NCBI RefSeq assembly: GCF_001553565.1
Contig: NZ_CP014228.1
Span: forward strand, 2,294,001-2,358,000
DNA from: Actinomyces radicidentis
GTDB taxonomy: Bacteria > Actinomycetota > Actinomycetes > Actinomycetales > Actinomycetaceae
Reading direction: 5' to 3'
DNA: 64,000 nucleotides
Shown here piece by piece: positions 45,256 to 55,951 of this stretch (its first letter is position 1; the number at the start of each line of letters is the position of its first letter). Under the pieces are notes generated by a model that was given only the letters and a program-made list of their open reading frames with translations, was not told the origin of the DNA and did no database searches. The position numbers were made by a program, and so were the translations under genes.

Positions 45256-46629
45256 TCAGCCGTGGTTGTGCAGCGGCTTGCCGGCGAGGACCATGGCGGC
45301 CTCACCGAGGGTCTCGTTCTGGGTCGGGTGGGCGTGGACCAGGGCGGCGACGTCGTCGGCGTCGGCCTCCCAGTTCACGATGAGCTGGCCCTCGCCGACC
45401 TGCTCGCCCATGCGGGCGCCGATGGCGTGGAAGCCGACGATGGGGCCGTCCTTGAGGGCGACGTACTTGACGAAGCCCTGGGTGCCCAGGATCTGGCTCT
45501 TGGCGTTGCCGGCCACGTTGAACTCGGCGGTCGTGACGGCGTCGGCGCCGTACTGCTCCTCGGCCTTGGCCTCGGACAGGCCGACGGAGGCGATCTCCGG
45601 CTCGCAGAAGGTGACCTTGGGGACCTTGACGTCGTCAACCGGCGTCGGGTCGAGACCGGCGATCTTCTCGGCGACGACGATGCCCTGGGCGAAGCCGCGG
45701 TGGGCGAGCTGGACGCCGGGGACGATGTCGCCCACGGCCCACACGCCGTCGACGTTGGTGCGGCCGAACTCGTCGGCGAGGACGAAGCCGCGGTCCATCT
45801 CGACGCCGACCTGCTCGTAGCCGACGTCCTTCGTGGCGGGGCCGCGGCCGACGGCGATGAGCATGACCTCGGCGTCGTAGGACTTGCCGTCCTCCGTGTG
45901 GACCGTGACGCCCTTGTCGGTGCGGTCGACCGACTTGAACATGGTCTTGGTCTTGAAGGCGATCTTGCGCTTGCGGAAGGAGCGCTCGAGCATCTTGGAG
46001 ACGGCCTCGTCCTCGTTCGGGACGAGGTGGGGCAGGCCCTCGATGATGGTGACGGCGGAGCCGAGGGAGGCCCAGGCGGAGGCGAACTCGACGCCGATGA
46101 CGCCGCCGCCGAGGATGACGGCGGAGGAGGGGACGTGATCGAGCTTGAGGGCGCCCTCGGAGGTGAGGACCTTGTCGTCGATCTCCTGACCGATGGTCTT
46201 GGAGAAGGAGCCGGAGGCGAGGACGACGTTCCTGCCCTTGTACTGCTTGCCGTCGACCTCGACGGTGTCGGCCGCGACGAGCTTGCCCCAGCCCTCGATG
46301 AGGTCGATCCCGCGGGAGCCGACCAGGCCCTGGAGGCCCTTGTACATCTTGGTGATGACGCCGTCCTTGTACTCGTTGACGGCGGCCATGTCGATCCCGT
46401 TGAGGGTCGCGTCGATGCCGATCGAACCGGCCTCGCGGATGGCGTCGGCGGTCTCGGCGGCGTGCAGGATGGCCTTCGTGGGGACGCAACCGCGGTGGAG
46501 GCAGGTGCCACCGAGCTTGTCGGCCTCGACGAGCGCGACCTTGAGACCGAGCTGGGCTCCACGCAGGGCGGCGGCGTAGCCACCCGAGCCGGCGCCCAGG
46601 ATGACCATGTCGTAGACGGTGTCTGTCAC
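45256..46629 (-). CDS. lpdA: dihydrolipoyl dehydrogenase (E3)
   Basis: A 457-residue flavoprotein that reoxidises dihydrolipoamide on E2 with NAD. The FAD Rossmann motif is [10 protein letters not shown] (12-21), the redox pair is Cys43/Cys48 in [13 protein letters not shown], the NAD motif is [13 protein letters not shown], and the catalytic His-Glu pair lies in HAHPTQNE near the C-terminus. The GTG start at 46629 has GAGGAG. It is co-transcribed with the E2 gene, serving the aceE product and possibly other 2-oxoacid dehydrogenases. Confidence 0.96.
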   Translation of the reverse strand: MTDTVYDMVILGAGSGGYAAALRGAQLGLKVALVEADKLGGTCLHRGCVPTKAILHAAETADAIREAGSIGIDATLNGIDMAAVNEYKDGVITKMYKGLQGLVGSRGIDLIEGWGKLVAADTVEVDGKQYKGRNVVLASGSFSKTIGQEIDDKVLTSEGALKLDHVPSSAVILGGGVIGVEFASAWASLGSAVTIIEGLPHLVPNEDEAVSKMLERSFRKRKIAFKTKTMFKSVDRTDKGVTVHTEDGKSYDAEVMLIAVGRGPATKDVGYEQVGVEMDRGFVLADEFGRTNVDGVWAVGDIVPGVQLAHRGFAQGIVVAEKIAGLDPTPVDDVKVPKVTFCEPEIASVGLSEAKAEEQYGADAVTTAEFNVAGNAKSQILGTQGFVKYVALKDGPIVGFHAIGARMGEQVGEGQLIVNWEADADDVAALVHAHPTQNETLGEAAMVLAGKPLHNHG

Positions 46630-46829
46630 GGAATAACTCCTCGTTGATGTCCTTCGCCCTCGTGGGGCGGTTCGGCACGGTGGTCATTGTTCCACCCGCG
46701 GGTGCCCGTCGCGTGACGATCCGGGGTGCTGAGGGGGACCAGAGTCCCCCGTGGGACGTGATTGCCCTCACGCTACCGGCTGGAGCGCTGGGGCGCCCGT
46801 CGGGACCGTCAGGCGGTCCGAGGCGTGCC

Positions 46830-46868
46830 GCGGGGCACCGGCCGCGCTCGTCGCGACCGGTGCCCCGC
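46830..46868. terminator. terminator after pepA
   Basis: A 12-bp stem GCGGGGCACCGG with its complement, 15-nt loop, 31 nt after the pepA stop. Confidence 0.65.
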
Positions 46869-46899
46869 AGGACCGGGGTCCTCGCCCCGGCGCGCGATC

Positions 46900-48423
46900 T
46901 CAGGCGCGACGCCGGATGAGCTCGAGGAGGGTGGCGACGCCCGCACCGGTGCCGCCGGTGGGGGTCCCGCCCCAGGGCGAGTGCTCGTTGTAGGCCGGGC
47001 CGGCGACGTCGAGGTGCGCCCACGCCGTGCTCCCGACGAACTCGCGCAGGAAGAGGCCGGCGACGAGCATCCCGCCGGCGCGATTGCCAACGGCGGCGTT
47101 GCGCAAGTCGGCGAAGGGGCTGTCGAGGCTCGCGCGCAGGTGCCGCGGCAGCGGCATGGGCCAGAAGGCCTCGCCGGCGGCGACGGCGCTCGCGACGACC
47201 TGGTCGCGCAGGGCGGGGGTGCCCATGACACCGGAGACGCGCTCGCCCAGCGCCACGATCTGGGCGCCGGTGAGCGTGGCGACGTCGAGGACGGCGTCCG
47301 GCTCCTCCTCGACGGCCCGCGCGAGGGCGTCGGCCATGACGAGGCGGCCCTCGGCGTCGGTGTTCGTGATCTCGACGGTCGTGCCGCCGTACATGGTGAC
47401 GACGTCGCTCGGGCGCTGGGCGTCGGCCCCCGGCATGTTCTCGGCGAGGGCCAGCCAGCCGGTGACGCGGACGGGGACTCGCTCGAGGGCCGCGGCCAGG
47501 ACCGTGGCGAGGACGGTCGCGGCGCCCGCCATGTCCGACTTCATCTCGGGCATCGAGGCCGGGGGCTTGAGTGAGAGGCCGCCGGAGTCGAAGGTGATGC
47601 CCTTGCCGATGAGGGCGACGCTCGGCGCGTCGGGGGCCTCGGGCGCCCACTCGACGCGCACGAGGCGGGGCGGGTGGGCCGAGCCCTGGCCGACGCCGAC
47701 GATGCCGCCGAAGCCCTGCTCGGCGAGGGCCTTCTCGTCGAGGACCTCGTAGGCGATGCCGGCCCCCTGCGCGACCTCGCGGGCGCGCTCGGCGAGGAGC
47801 TCGGGCGTGAGCAGGTTCGGCGGGTCGTTGACGAGGTCGCGGGTGAGGGCGGTGGCGGTGGCGAGGGCGCGGGCGCGGGTGACGGCGGCCTCGCCCTCCT
47901 CGGTGCCCGCCAGCGGCGTGAGGACCGTGATCGAGCCGACCGGCGCGGTGCCGGCCGGGACGCGGCCGGACCAGGCGTAGGCGGCGGTGAGGGCGCCCTC
48001 GGCCACGGCGGTGAGCTCCTCGGCGGTGCCCGCGGGAAGTCCGAGGACGACCGCGCCGGTCCCGGCCAGGCCGCGGACGGCACGGCCGGCGAGACGGGCG
48101 AGGACGCCGGCGCGGGTGCCGCCGAGCGCCTCCTCGTCGTCGTGCTGCGCGTCCGTGTCCAGGGCTGCGCCGGCGCCGACGACGGCGACGACGGGCGCGT
48201 CCGCGCCCCCGACCGCCGTGGCCGGGACGCGGATGAGCTCGTCGAGCGCGCCCTTCGCGCCCAGGGACGGCAGGAGCGCGGCGAGGGCGTCGGAGTCGGC
48301 GACGCCGCTCTGCCCGTCGAGGAGGACGGGGCCCTTCGCGGCTCCGAGGACGAGGACCTCGGCCTCGGGCGCGGAGCCGGACGCGAGGAGGGTGATGTCT
48401 GCGGGTACGGGAGTTCGAGTCAC
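46900..48423 (-). CDS. pepA: leucyl aminopeptidase (M17)
   Basis: A 507-residue cytosolic dizinc exopeptidase with broad N-terminal specificity. The N-terminal domain has the TPELLAERAREVA region. The catalytic domain has ALIGKGITFDSGGLSLKP, MKSDMAGAA, and NTDAEGRLVMADAL, which together hold the metal ligands (Lys, Asp, Asp, Glu) and the catalytic arginine. The GTG start at 48423 is 7 nt after TACCAT (48436-48431), suggesting a leaderless transcript. It is divergent from the small membrane protein gene. Confidence 0.95.
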   Translation of the reverse strand: MTRTPVPADITLLASGSAPEAEVLVLGAAKGPVLLDGQSGVADSDALAALLPSLGAKGALDELIRVPATAVGGADAPVVAVVGAGAALDTDAQHDDEEALGGTRAGVLARLAGRAVRGLAGTGAVVLGLPAGTAEELTAVAEGALTAAYAWSGRVPAGTAPVGSITVLTPLAGTEEGEAAVTRARALATATALTRDLVNDPPNLLTPELLAERAREVAQGAGIAYEVLDEKALAEQGFGGIVGVGQGSAHPPRLVRVEWAPEAPDAPSVALIGKGITFDSGGLSLKPPASMPEMKSDMAGAATVLATVLAAALERVPVRVTGWLALAENMPGADAQRPSDVVTMYGGTTVEITNTDAEGRLVMADALARAVEEEPDAVLDVATLTGAQIVALGERVSGVMGTPALRDQVVASAVAAGEAFWPMPLPRHLRASLDSPFADLRNAAVGNRAGGMLVAGLFLREFVGSTAWAHLDVAGPAYNEHSPWGGTPTGGTGAGVATLLELIRRRA

Positions 48424-48603
48424 GGCGCTGATGGTAGTGTCCGGAGTCGCCCCCGGGACGAGTGGGCCGCGGCTGGTGCGCGCTGAGCGCACGGGCCGTC
48501 GGCCCCGGTAGGCCGGGGAGCGCGCGCCCCGGGCGCGCGAGGCCGCCCGGGCTCCCGCCCGACGGCGCACCGGACCACGACAGGCCAGGAGAGCGCGAGC
48601 CGC

Positions 48604-49119
48604 ATGACGCCCACGGAGCACGGGGACGACCGGATCGTCGTCCGCACGGTCGAGGACCGTCGGCGCCCCGCCCACGGTCTCAGCCGCGTCCTCGTCGTCG
48701 TCCTCCTCGCCCTCGGCGCGGTCATCCTCCTGCCCGCCCTCGTGGCCCTGGTCCGCGAGCCCTCCTCCGACACCGTCGTCGAGTCCATCAACGTCGTCGC
48801 CGGTGCGCTGAGCGTCATGCTCGGCGTCTGCGTCGCCCACAACGGCCGACGGATGCGGATGATCGGCTGGATGAGTGACACCGCCCTCGTCACGGGGGCC
48901 GTGCTCGTCTCGGTGCTCACGCACACGGGGACGGCCCCGCTGCTCGAGGGCTGCGTCTGGGCCGGCGGCGGGCGCTCCCTCCTCTACCTCCCGCTCCTCG
49001 TCCCCCTCATCACGGCCTGGTGGCTGTGGATGAGCGACCCGAGGCGCATCGTCGTCGCGGCGGAGCGGATGGACGGGCTCGGCGCCTCCTGGAACGAGCG
49101 GCACCGGCCCGAGCGCTGA
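48604..49119 (+). CDS. conserved four-helix membrane protein, unknown function
   Basis: 171 residues. After about 25 charged cytoplasmic residues, four hydrophobic segments follow (near 27-50, 64-82, 95-110 and 123-142), with a basic C-terminus. No motif or family is recognisable. The ATG has AGGAGAG 11 nt upstream. It lies between divergent pepA and convergent ClC genes. GC codon pattern and predicted topology support a real gene. Confidence 0.7.
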   Translation: MTPTEHGDDRIVVRTVEDRRRPAHGLSRVLVVVLLALGAVILLPALVALVREPSSDTVVESINVVAGALSVMLGVCVAHNGRRMRMIGWMSDTALVTGAVLVSVLTHTGTAPLLEGCVWAGGGRSLLYLPLLVPLITAWWLWMSDPRRIVVAAERMDGLGASWNERHRPER

Positions 49120-49144
49120 CCGTCGTCCGCCGGCGCGGCCCGAC

Positions 49145-49162
49145 GGGACCGGTGCCGGTCCC
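49145..49162. terminator. hairpin between convergent membrane-protein and ClC genes
   Basis: GGGACCGG-TG-CCGGTCCC, a perfect 8-bp stem about 25 nt after the plus-strand stop. Confidence 0.5.
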
Positions 49163-49200
49163 TGCGGGCGTGCGGTCGACGGGGTGCGAGGCCCTGCCTC

Positions 49201-51279
49201 TCAGCGGCGCGGCCGCCGCCTGCTCGTGCGCGGCCGTGGTCCGGCGGGCCGCTGCGGGGCCGTCGCCCTGCGGCGTCGCCACCGCGCCTGCGCGCGCGCC
49301 CCGAAGGAGGTCCGCGCCTGCGCCGCCTCGAGCGCCCGGCGCTGGTGGCGGTAGAGCCGCCTCACCATCTCCTCCTGCCCGACCCAGCCGACCAGGACGT
49401 CCGGGGGCGCCTGCGGGCCCCCGCTCGGCGACTCGTCGAGGCCGGGGGCGGAGGCGACCGCGGCGTCACCGTCGGACCGGGAGGCCTCGTCCCACAGGTC
49501 CAGCGGCGGGGCGACGACCGGGAGGCCGTCCGCGCGGGAGTCGACGAGCGCCCCGAGGACGGTGGTCGCGCCGTCACCCACGCCGACGTGCTCGTGCGTG
49601 AGGGGCAGACCGCCCACCGTGGTCGGCCCGTCCTCGGCGAGACCCGCCTCGGCGACCGCGACCGCGCTCACGCACCCGAGCAGGCGCCCGAGCGACGGGG
49701 TCCCGTCAGCGGCGCGGGGCGCGGGGTCCTCGACCGCGACCACGGGGAGGACGGCGCTCCCGGACGCGCGCAGGACCGAGGCCGCCCGCCGCAGCGTCAT
49801 GTCCGCCGTGAGGACGGCGGGCGGCTCGCCCATGAGGGCGCGGGCGGTCGTCCGGCCCACGATCGTGGAGCGGACCGGGTCGTCGACGTCCTCGCCGCGG
49901 CGGCGCAGCTCCTCGGTGTAGATCGTCGTGCGCGTGAGGAAGCGGCTGGCGAAGGTGGCGAGCACGGTCGCCAGCATGAGGGGCATGAGGAGGGAGTACT
50001 GGCCGGTCATCTCGATGATGAGGATGACGCCGGTGATCGGCGCGCGCGCCGACCCGGAGAAGACGGCGCACATGCCGATGACGCCGAAGACGGCCGCGGC
50101 GTCCGGGTGCTCCGGGACCGCGAGCTCGCCGAAGAGGGCGCCGAGCGTCCCGCCGATGAAGAGGGACGGGGCGAAGACGCCGCCGGTGAAGCCCAGGCCG
50201 AGCGTCACCGAGGTGGCGACGATCTTCGCGACCGTGAGGACGAGCAGCGCGAGGACCGTGTAGCGGCCGTCGAGCGCCCGGTTGAGGACGGCGTCGGACT
50301 CGCCGTAGGTCTCGGGGACGACGAGGAGCATCGCCCCGACGACGAGACCGCCGACCCCCGGCAGCGCCCAGGAGGGCAGGTGGAGGAGGCCCCGCACCGC
50401 CTGGGCGGCGTCCGTGGCGAGGAAGCGCAGCCGCGAGAAGGCCACGCCCACGATCCCGCCCAGGAGGCCCAGCGCCGCGACCCAGCCGAGCGCCGCGTCG
50501 CCGGCGAGGTTGAGGGACGGGAGCTGCACCGACAGCGTCGTGCCGAGCAGGTGGTGCGAGAGCACCGTCGAGGAGACCGAGGCGAGGACGACGAAGGTGA
50601 AGGCGTCCATCGAGAAGTCGAGGAGGACGACCTCCATGGCGAAGAAGGCGCCCGCGAGCGGCGCGTTGAAGGCCGCCGCGATGCCGGCCGCCGTCCCGGC
50701 CGCGGCGAGCATGCGCACCGAGCGCGTCGGCAGGCCCAGGCGCCGGCCGAAGACCGTCGCCGCGCTCGCGCCGACCTCGGCGATGGGTCCCTCGGGGCCG
50801 ACGGAGCCGCCGCCCCCGATGGTGAGGGCGGAGGCGATCATCGAGGCGGTGGCGGGCACGGGCGCCATGGCGCCGTCGGAACGGCGCGCGGACCAGATGA
50901 CGCCGCCGACGCCGTGACCGGTGGGGGTCCGTCCGAGCCGGGTCATGAGGGGCCCGACGAGCAGACCGGACAGGACCGGCGCGAGAAGGACGAACCAGCG
51001 GCCCGCGAAGGCCAGGACCCCCGTCGAGGGCCCGTAGTCGATCGTGTAGTCCTCCGCCCCCGTGAGGACCCGGGTCCACGCGTCGATCCCGAGGCGGAAG
51101 ACGACCGAGGCCAGTCCGGAGAGCACCCCGACGACGACCGCGAGGGAGAAGAGCCCGGTGCGGTGGTGCCGCAGGAGGGCGAGGACGTCGTCGTGCGCAC
51201 GCGCGCGCAGCGCCGGCGCGTGCCAGGGGCGCGCCGGCGCTGCGCTCCGTGAGGAGCGTCCTGAGTCCCCGCCGGTCAC
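49201..51279 (-). CDS. ClC-type chloride channel/transporter with long cytoplasmic tail
   Basis: A 692-residue ClC protein. Motif GGGSVGPEGPIAEVG keeps the glutamate that gates transport; GFTGGVFAPSLFIGG is the third anion-selectivity loop (GxFxP); SARAPITGVILIIEMTG is also conserved. Ten or more membrane helices occupy about residues 30-450. The about 240-residue C-terminus has a CBS-like region (LMGEPPAVLTADMTLRRAASVL, then VLGALVDSRADGLPVV) and a basic Arg-rich end. GTG start 51279 overlaps the S9 peptidase stop (GTGA), so it is co-translated. Whether it is a channel or proton-coupled exchanger is unknown. Confidence 0.92.
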   Translation of the reverse strand: MTGGDSGRSSRSAAPARPWHAPALRARAHDDVLALLRHHRTGLFSLAVVVGVLSGLASVVFRLGIDAWTRVLTGAEDYTIDYGPSTGVLAFAGRWFVLLAPVLSGLLVGPLMTRLGRTPTGHGVGGVIWSARRSDGAMAPVPATASMIASALTIGGGGSVGPEGPIAEVGASAATVFGRRLGLPTRSVRMLAAAGTAAGIAAAFNAPLAGAFFAMEVVLLDFSMDAFTFVVLASVSSTVLSHHLLGTTLSVQLPSLNLAGDAALGWVAALGLLGGIVGVAFSRLRFLATDAAQAVRGLLHLPSWALPGVGGLVVGAMLLVVPETYGESDAVLNRALDGRYTVLALLVLTVAKIVATSVTLGLGFTGGVFAPSLFIGGTLGALFGELAVPEHPDAAAVFGVIGMCAVFSGSARAPITGVILIIEMTGQYSLLMPLMLATVLATFASRFLTRTTIYTEELRRRGEDVDDPVRSTIVGRTTARALMGEPPAVLTADMTLRRAASVLRASGSAVLPVVAVEDPAPRAADGTPSLGRLLGCVSAVAVAEAGLAEDGPTTVGGLPLTHEHVGVGDGATTVLGALVDSRADGLPVVAPPLDLWDEASRSDGDAAVASAPGLDESPSGGPQAPPDVLVGWVGQEEMVRRLYRHQRRALEAAQARTSFGARAQARWRRRRATAPQRPAGPRPRTSRRRPRR

Positions 51280-53279
51280 CGGGCGAGGTTCTCCACGGTC
51301 AGCTCGTAGCCCTCCTCGTCGGCCTCCAGGCCCCAGACCTGGCGGTAGAAGGAGAGCTCGGACTCGAGGGCGCGCCGGATGTTGGCGGCGATGCGGAAGC
51401 CGTGCCCCTCGCCGTGGAAGACCTCGAGCGCGACCGGGAGGCCCTGGGCCCGGACCGCCTCGTAGAGCTCGGTCGCCTGGTCGGCGGGGACGATCGGGTC
51501 CTCGGAGCCCTGCAGGAGGAGGAGCGGGGCGTGGATGTCGCTGATCGCGTTGATGGGGGAGCGCTCGGCCATGAGCGGGTCGTCGACCCCGTCGGCCCCG
51601 ACGAGGGTCTCGATGTACCGGGACTCGAACTTGTGGGTCGTGCGCGCCATCTGCGCGAGGTCGGTGACGCCGTAGGAGGAGGTCGCGGCGCTGAACACGT
51701 CCGAGCGCTCGAGGGCGCGCAGGACGGTGAAGCCTCCGGCGCTGGCGCCGCGGACCGCGACGCGCCCGGGGTCGACCTTGCCGGCGTCGATGAGGCTCTG
51801 GGCGCCGGTGACGACGTCGTCGGGGTCGGAGACGCCCCAGTGCCCGTTGAGGAGGCGGCGGTAGCGGGTGCCGTAGCCGAAGGAGCCGCGGTAGTTGACG
51901 TCGAGGACGGCGAAGCCGCGGCTCGTCCAGTACTGGGTCGACAGGTTGTAGCCGGGCAGGCTCAGCGAGGTGGGGCCGCCGTGGACGTTGACGATGAGCG
52001 GCGGGAGCTCGCCGTCGGGCCCGGTGCAGGCGGCGGAGGCCGGCGGGTAGAAGAAGCCGTGCGCCGTCTCCCCGTCGGTGGTCTCCCAGGAGACCGGGTC
52101 CGGGAACGAGACGCCGATGGCCTCGGGCTCGAACTCGCCGGAGCCGCGCAGGACCTCGACCCTGCCGGCGCGCACCTCGATGATGCTGGGGAGCTCGAGC
52201 TCGTTGCCGGCGAGCATGACGACGCGCCCGGAGGCGGCGGCGACGTTCCCGATGGGCTGCCAGCCGACGTTCCACTCCTCGAGCTCGCCGTTGGACAGGC
52301 GGACGGTGCCCAGGTGCCAGACGCCGTTGCGGGCCCAGGAGGCGATGAGGTGCTCGTTGTCGAGGACGTCGAAGTGGTGCGGGCCGAGCTGCCAGGACGG
52401 GTAGGTGAAGGTGGCGTCGGCGGGGTGGAGGGCGCGGGTGCGCAGGTGCTCGGTCCAGCCGGCGCGGTTGGTGCCGCGGGCCGGGAAGCCCTCGGTGCGG
52501 TAGAGGTTCCAGAAGCCGGTCTCGTTGGAGACGTGGATGAGGTCGCACTCCTCGGTCCAGCGGGGCTCGGCGACGGAGTGGCCCTGGCCGCCGTCGACGA
52601 CGGTCTGCTCCCCGATGGTGCCGTCGGGGTTGAGGTCGCCGACGTGGAGGGAGGCGTTGTCCCACGGCATCGAGGGGTGGTCCCAGGTGATCCAGGCGAG
52701 GTGCTCGCCGTCGGGGGAGAGCGTGGGGGAGGAGACGAAGTCCGTGCCGGAGACGATGGTGCGCACGGGGGCGTCGTCGCGGGCGGCGGAGCCGTCCAGG
52801 GGGATGGCGACGAGGGAGCTGACCGGCTCGCCCTCGCCGCGGTGGTCCTCGCGGACGGCGTAGACGAGGCCGCGGGCGGTGTCGATCTCGAGGTCGCCGT
52901 GGCGGACGTCGCCGTAGATGGTGAGCGGGACGAGGCCGCGCATGCGGTGGGCGACCTCGTACCGGTAGAGGCGGCCGTCCCCGGCGTGGGAGACGACGAT
53001 GACGCCGGAGTCGACGGCGTAGGCGCGGCCGCCGTACTCGTGGACGCGGGTGCGGGCGTCGACGAGCTCGTCGGAGGGGGTGAGGGGGAGGACCTCGCCG
53101 GTCTGGCCCGCGGCGTCCCGCCGGAGGAGGACCTGGCGGCCGGCCTGGGAGGCGCGCTGCTCGACCCAGTAGGTGTCCCCGCCGTCGACCCGGACCTGCG
53201 AGAGGCGCACGGTGCGCGTCGTGATCGTGCCCGGGGTGATGGGCGAGGGCCAGGTGCCGAAGGGGGCGGTGGTGCTCAT
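51276..53279 (-). CDS. S9 family prolyl oligopeptidase-like peptidase
   Basis: 667 residues: an N-terminal beta-propeller (about 1-400), then an alpha/beta hydrolase domain. Ser513 in RGASAGGFT is the nucleophile, the aspartate lies in GSEDPIVP and the histidine in HGEGHGFR. VNVHGGPTSL forms the oxyanion loop, and YWTSRGFAVLDVNYRGSFGYG is the family hallmark. There is no signal peptide, so it is cytoplasmic: acylaminoacyl or dipeptidyl-type peptidase. ATG 53279 has AGGAGGAT. Upstream TAGGGT (53367-53362) is a likely -10. It is the first gene of an operon with ClC. Confidence 0.93.
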   Translation of the reverse strand: MSTTAPFGTWPSPITPGTITTRTVRLSQVRVDGGDTYWVEQRASQAGRQVLLRRDAAGQTGEVLPLTPSDELVDARTRVHEYGGRAYAVDSGVIVVSHAGDGRLYRYEVAHRMRGLVPLTIYGDVRHGDLEIDTARGLVYAVREDHRGEGEPVSSLVAIPLDGSAARDDAPVRTIVSGTDFVSSPTLSPDGEHLAWITWDHPSMPWDNASLHVGDLNPDGTIGEQTVVDGGQGHSVAEPRWTEECDLIHVSNETGFWNLYRTEGFPARGTNRAGWTEHLRTRALHPADATFTYPSWQLGPHHFDVLDNEHLIASWARNGVWHLGTVRLSNGELEEWNVGWQPIGNVAAASGRVVMLAGNELELPSIIEVRAGRVEVLRGSGEFEPEAIGVSFPDPVSWETTDGETAHGFFYPPASAACTGPDGELPPLIVNVHGGPTSLSLPGYNLSTQYWTSRGFAVLDVNYRGSFGYGTRYRRLLNGHWGVSDPDDVVTGAQSLIDAGKVDPGRVAVRGASAGGFTVLRALERSDVFSAATSSYGVTDLAQMARTTHKFESRYIETLVGADGVDDPLMAERSPINAISDIHAPLLLLQGSEDPIVPADQATELYEAVRAQGLPVALEVFHGEGHGFRIAANIRRALESELSFYRQVWGLEADEEGYELTVENLAR

Positions 53280-53600
53280 GGATCCTCCTGAGACGTCGTC
53301 GTCGGTCGGCCGCGCCTCCGGAGACGGTTCCGGCGGTGCCGCGCGGGCGACCCTGGTCACACCCTATCCCGCTCGGAGTGACCCCCGTGACACGCGCCGG
53401 GGCGCCCTGGGACGCCGGCCCGCGGGCCGCGCTCGGGGGTCCGCGGCGCAGGGGGCGCCGGCGCCGCCCGGGCCGGCCGTCGGGCGCTCCGGACGAGTGG
53501 CCCGAGGCATAGGACGCCGGTCCCACTCCCGGGCAGCCCCCGGCGCGGTCGGGGCGGCGCGCGAGGACGGACCTGGCCGGATCGGGTCCGTGGATGTTCG
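53280..53600. promoter_or_regulatory. divergent region, S9 peptidase side
   Basis: The peptidase-proximal part of a 537-nt gap. TAGGGT on the minus strand at 53367-53362 is a probable -10 for the peptidase gene. The rest is GC-rich without recognisable signals; an open frame crossing it is not supported. Confidence 0.4.
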
Positions 53601-53816
53601 ACGTCTGCCCTTCCGGCCGGGGACTTACGTCCCTGAGGCGATCCCGATATGGTCGTCGTGTGAGTCAGAACACCGGGTCCTTCGGGGCCCGTCCCCCGCT
53701 GGGCTGAGCGAGCCGCCTACGCTTATTTCGACGGCGCAAGGAAGTACCGCCACGTCCCCACGAGGGACTTCCCCAACAGGGTGACCTGATCGGCACCCAC
53801 ACACAGGAGGGCACGG
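53601..53816 (+). promoter_or_regulatory. promoter and structured leader of the pyruvate formate-lyase operon
   Basis: TTACGT (53625-53630), 17 nt, then TATGGT (53648-53653) form a promoter candidate. TACGCT (53718-53723) is another -10 candidate. TGTGA at 53659-53663 is followed by imperfect ACACC after six bases, a weak CRP/GlxR-like site. The leader can form nested hairpins: GGAAGT (53740-53745) with ACTTCC (53767-53772), and GTCCC (53754-53758) with GGGAC (53764-53768), alternative to each other at the base. AGGAGGG lies 6 nt before ATG. Confidence 0.4.
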
Positions 53817-55937
53817 ATGACCACCGAGGTCACAGCAACCGCCACGGCGGAGGAGTCCAACAGCCGCAACGCCTGGGAGGGCTTCGTCCAGGGCCCGTGG
53901 ACCGAGGGCATCGACGTTCGCGACTTCATCCAGCGCAACTACACCCCCTACGAGGGCGACGCCTCGTTCCTCGCCGGCGCCACCGACAAGACGCTGCGAC
54001 TGTGGGACACCCTCGAGGAGAAGTTCCTCAAGGAGGAGCGCAAGGTCCGCATCCTCGACGTCGACACGCACATCCCGTCGGACATCGACGCCTTCCCGGC
54101 CGGCTACATCTCCGAGGACGACGACGTCGTCGTCGGCCTCCAGACCGACTCCCCGCTCAAGCGCGCCATGATGCCGAACGGCGGCTGGCGCATGGTCGCC
54201 CAGGCGATCAAGGAGGCCGGCAAGGAGGTCGACCCCGAGGTCCAGAAGATCTTCACCAAGTACCGCAAGACCCACAACGACGCGGTCTTCGACATCTACA
54301 CGCCGCGCATCCGCGCCGCGCGCTCCAGCCACATCATCACCGGTCTGCCGGACGCCTACGGCCGCGGTCGCATCATCGGCGACTACCGCCGCGTCGCCCT
54401 CTACGGCGTCGACCGCCTCATCGAGCTCAAGCAGGTCGCGAAGGACGCCGTCGCGGACAAGCCCTTCTCCGAGCACTGGGCCCGCTACCGCGAGGAGCAC
54501 TCCGAGCAGATCAAGGCGCTCAAGAAGCTCAAGAACATGGCCGCCTCGTACGGCTTCGACATCTCCGGCCCGGCCACGAACGCCCACGAGGCCGTCCAGT
54601 GGACGTACTTCGCCTACCTGGCCTCCGTGAAGTCCCAGGACGGCGCCGCCATGTCGATCGGCCGCCTCTCGGCCTTCCTCGACGTCTTCTTCACCCGCGA
54701 CCTTGCCAACGGCACGATCACGGAGACGGACGCGCAGGAGATCATCGACAGCTTCGTGATGAAGCTGCGCATCACCCGCTTCCTGCGCACCACCGACTAC
54801 GACCAGATCTTCTCCGGCGACCCGTACTGGGCCACCTGGTCCGACGCCGGCTTCGGCGAGGACGGCCGCCCGCTCGTCACGAAGACCTCGTTCCGCCTCC
54901 TGCAGACCCTGCGCAACCTGGGGCCCGCCCCGGAGCCGAACATCACGATCTTCTGGGACGAGAAGCTCCCGCAGGGCTACAAGGACTTCTGCGCCCTCAT
55001 CTCCATCACGACCTCCTCCATCCAGTACGAGGCCGACGAGCAGATCCGCGAGCACTGGGGCGACGACGCGGCCATCGCGTGCTGCGTCTCCCCGATGCGC
55101 GTGGGCAAGCAGATGCAGTTCTTCGGCGCCCGCGTCAACTCCGCCAAGGCGCTCCTGTACGCCATCAACGGCGGCCGCGACGAGATGACCGGCAAGCAGA
55201 TCGTCAACGGCCTGCCCGGCGTCGAGGGTGACGGCCCGCTCGACTTCGACGACGTCTGGGCCCGCTACGAGAAGATGCTGGACTGGGTCGTCGGCACCTA
55301 CGTCGAGGCCCTCAACATCATCCACTACTGCCACGACCGCTACGCCTACGAGGCCATCGAGATGGCGCTCCACGACTCCGACATCGTCCGCACCATGGGC
55401 TGCGGCATCGCCGGCCTGTCGATCGTCGCCGACTCCCTGAGCGCCATCAAGTACGCGAAGGTGACCCCCGTCCGCGACGAGACCGGCCTCGTGGTCGACT
55501 ACGTCACCGAGGGCGACTTCCCGATCTACGGCAACGACGACGACCGCGCCGACGACATCGCCGCCACCGTGGTCCACACGATCATGTCGAAGATCAAGGA
55601 GCAGCCCTTCTACCGCGACGCGATCCCGACCCAGTCGGTCCTCACGATCACGTCCAACGTGGTCTACGGCAAGGCCACCGGCTCGTTCCCGTCCGGCCAC
55701 CAGAAGGGCACGCCCTTCGCCCCCGGCGCCAACCCGGAGAACGGCATGGACACGCACGGCATGGTCGCCTCCATGATGAGCGTCGGCAAGCTCGACTACA
55801 ACGACGCCCTCGACGGCATCTCGCTCACCAACACCATCACCCCGCAGGGCCTCGGACGCACGCTCGACGAGCGCGTCGAGAACCTCGTGGGCATCCTCGA
55901 CGCCGGCTTCGTCCCGGACGACTGCGCCGAGGTCTGA
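53817..55937 (+). CDS. pflB: formate C-acetyltransferase catalytic part, lacking the glycyl-radical domain
   Basis: 706 residues. Converts pyruvate and CoA to acetyl-CoA and formate. The pyruvate-binding region and the catalytic Cys422-Cys423 in [23 protein letters not shown] are intact, as is [27 protein letters not shown]. The protein ends at [16 protein letters not shown], where ordinary enzymes (about 760-790 residues) continue into the radical domain with RVSGYAVRF. That missing domain is encoded by the next gene. It is not a frameshift: a stop codon, 103 nt, a hairpin and a new ribosome-binding site intervene, and the next gene is in another frame. A GLxDGYF-like end shows that the split is at a domain boundary. 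Confidence 0.95.
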   Translation: MTTEVTATATAEESNSRNAWEGFVQGPWTEGIDVRDFIQRNYTPYEGDASFLAGATDKTLRLWDTLEEKFLKEERKVRILDVDTHIPSDIDAFPAGYISEDDDVVVGLQTDSPLKRAMMPNGGWRMVAQAIKEAGKEVDPEVQKIFTKYRKTHNDAVFDIYTPRIRAARSSHIITGLPDAYGRGRIIGDYRRVALYGVDRLIELKQVAKDAVADKPFSEHWARYREEHSEQIKALKKLKNMAASYGFDISGPATNAHEAVQWTYFAYLASVKSQDGAAMSIGRLSAFLDVFFTRDLANGTITETDAQEIIDSFVMKLRITRFLRTTDYDQIFSGDPYWATWSDAGFGEDGRPLVTKTSFRLLQTLRNLGPAPEPNITIFWDEKLPQGYKDFCALISITTSSIQYEADEQIREHWGDDAAIACCVSPMRVGKQMQFFGARVNSAKALLYAINGGRDEMTGKQIVNGLPGVEGDGPLDFDDVWARYEKMLDWVVGTYVEALNIIHYCHDRYAYEAIEMALHDSDIVRTMGCGIAGLSIVADSLSAIKYAKVTPVRDETGLVVDYVTEGDFPIYGNDDDRADDIAATVVHTIMSKIKEQPFYRDAIPTQSVLTITSNVVYGKATGSFPSGHQKGTPFAPGANPENGMDTHGMVASMMSVGKLDYNDALDGISLTNTITPQGLGRTLDERVENLVGILDAGFVPDDCAEV

Positions 55938-55951
55938 TCCCCCTCGCGTCC

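Noticed and set aside
53401-53600. Small gene in the S9/pfl gap
   Set aside because: Open frames exist, but none has a ribosome-binding site or a plausible protein; GC bias explains them.
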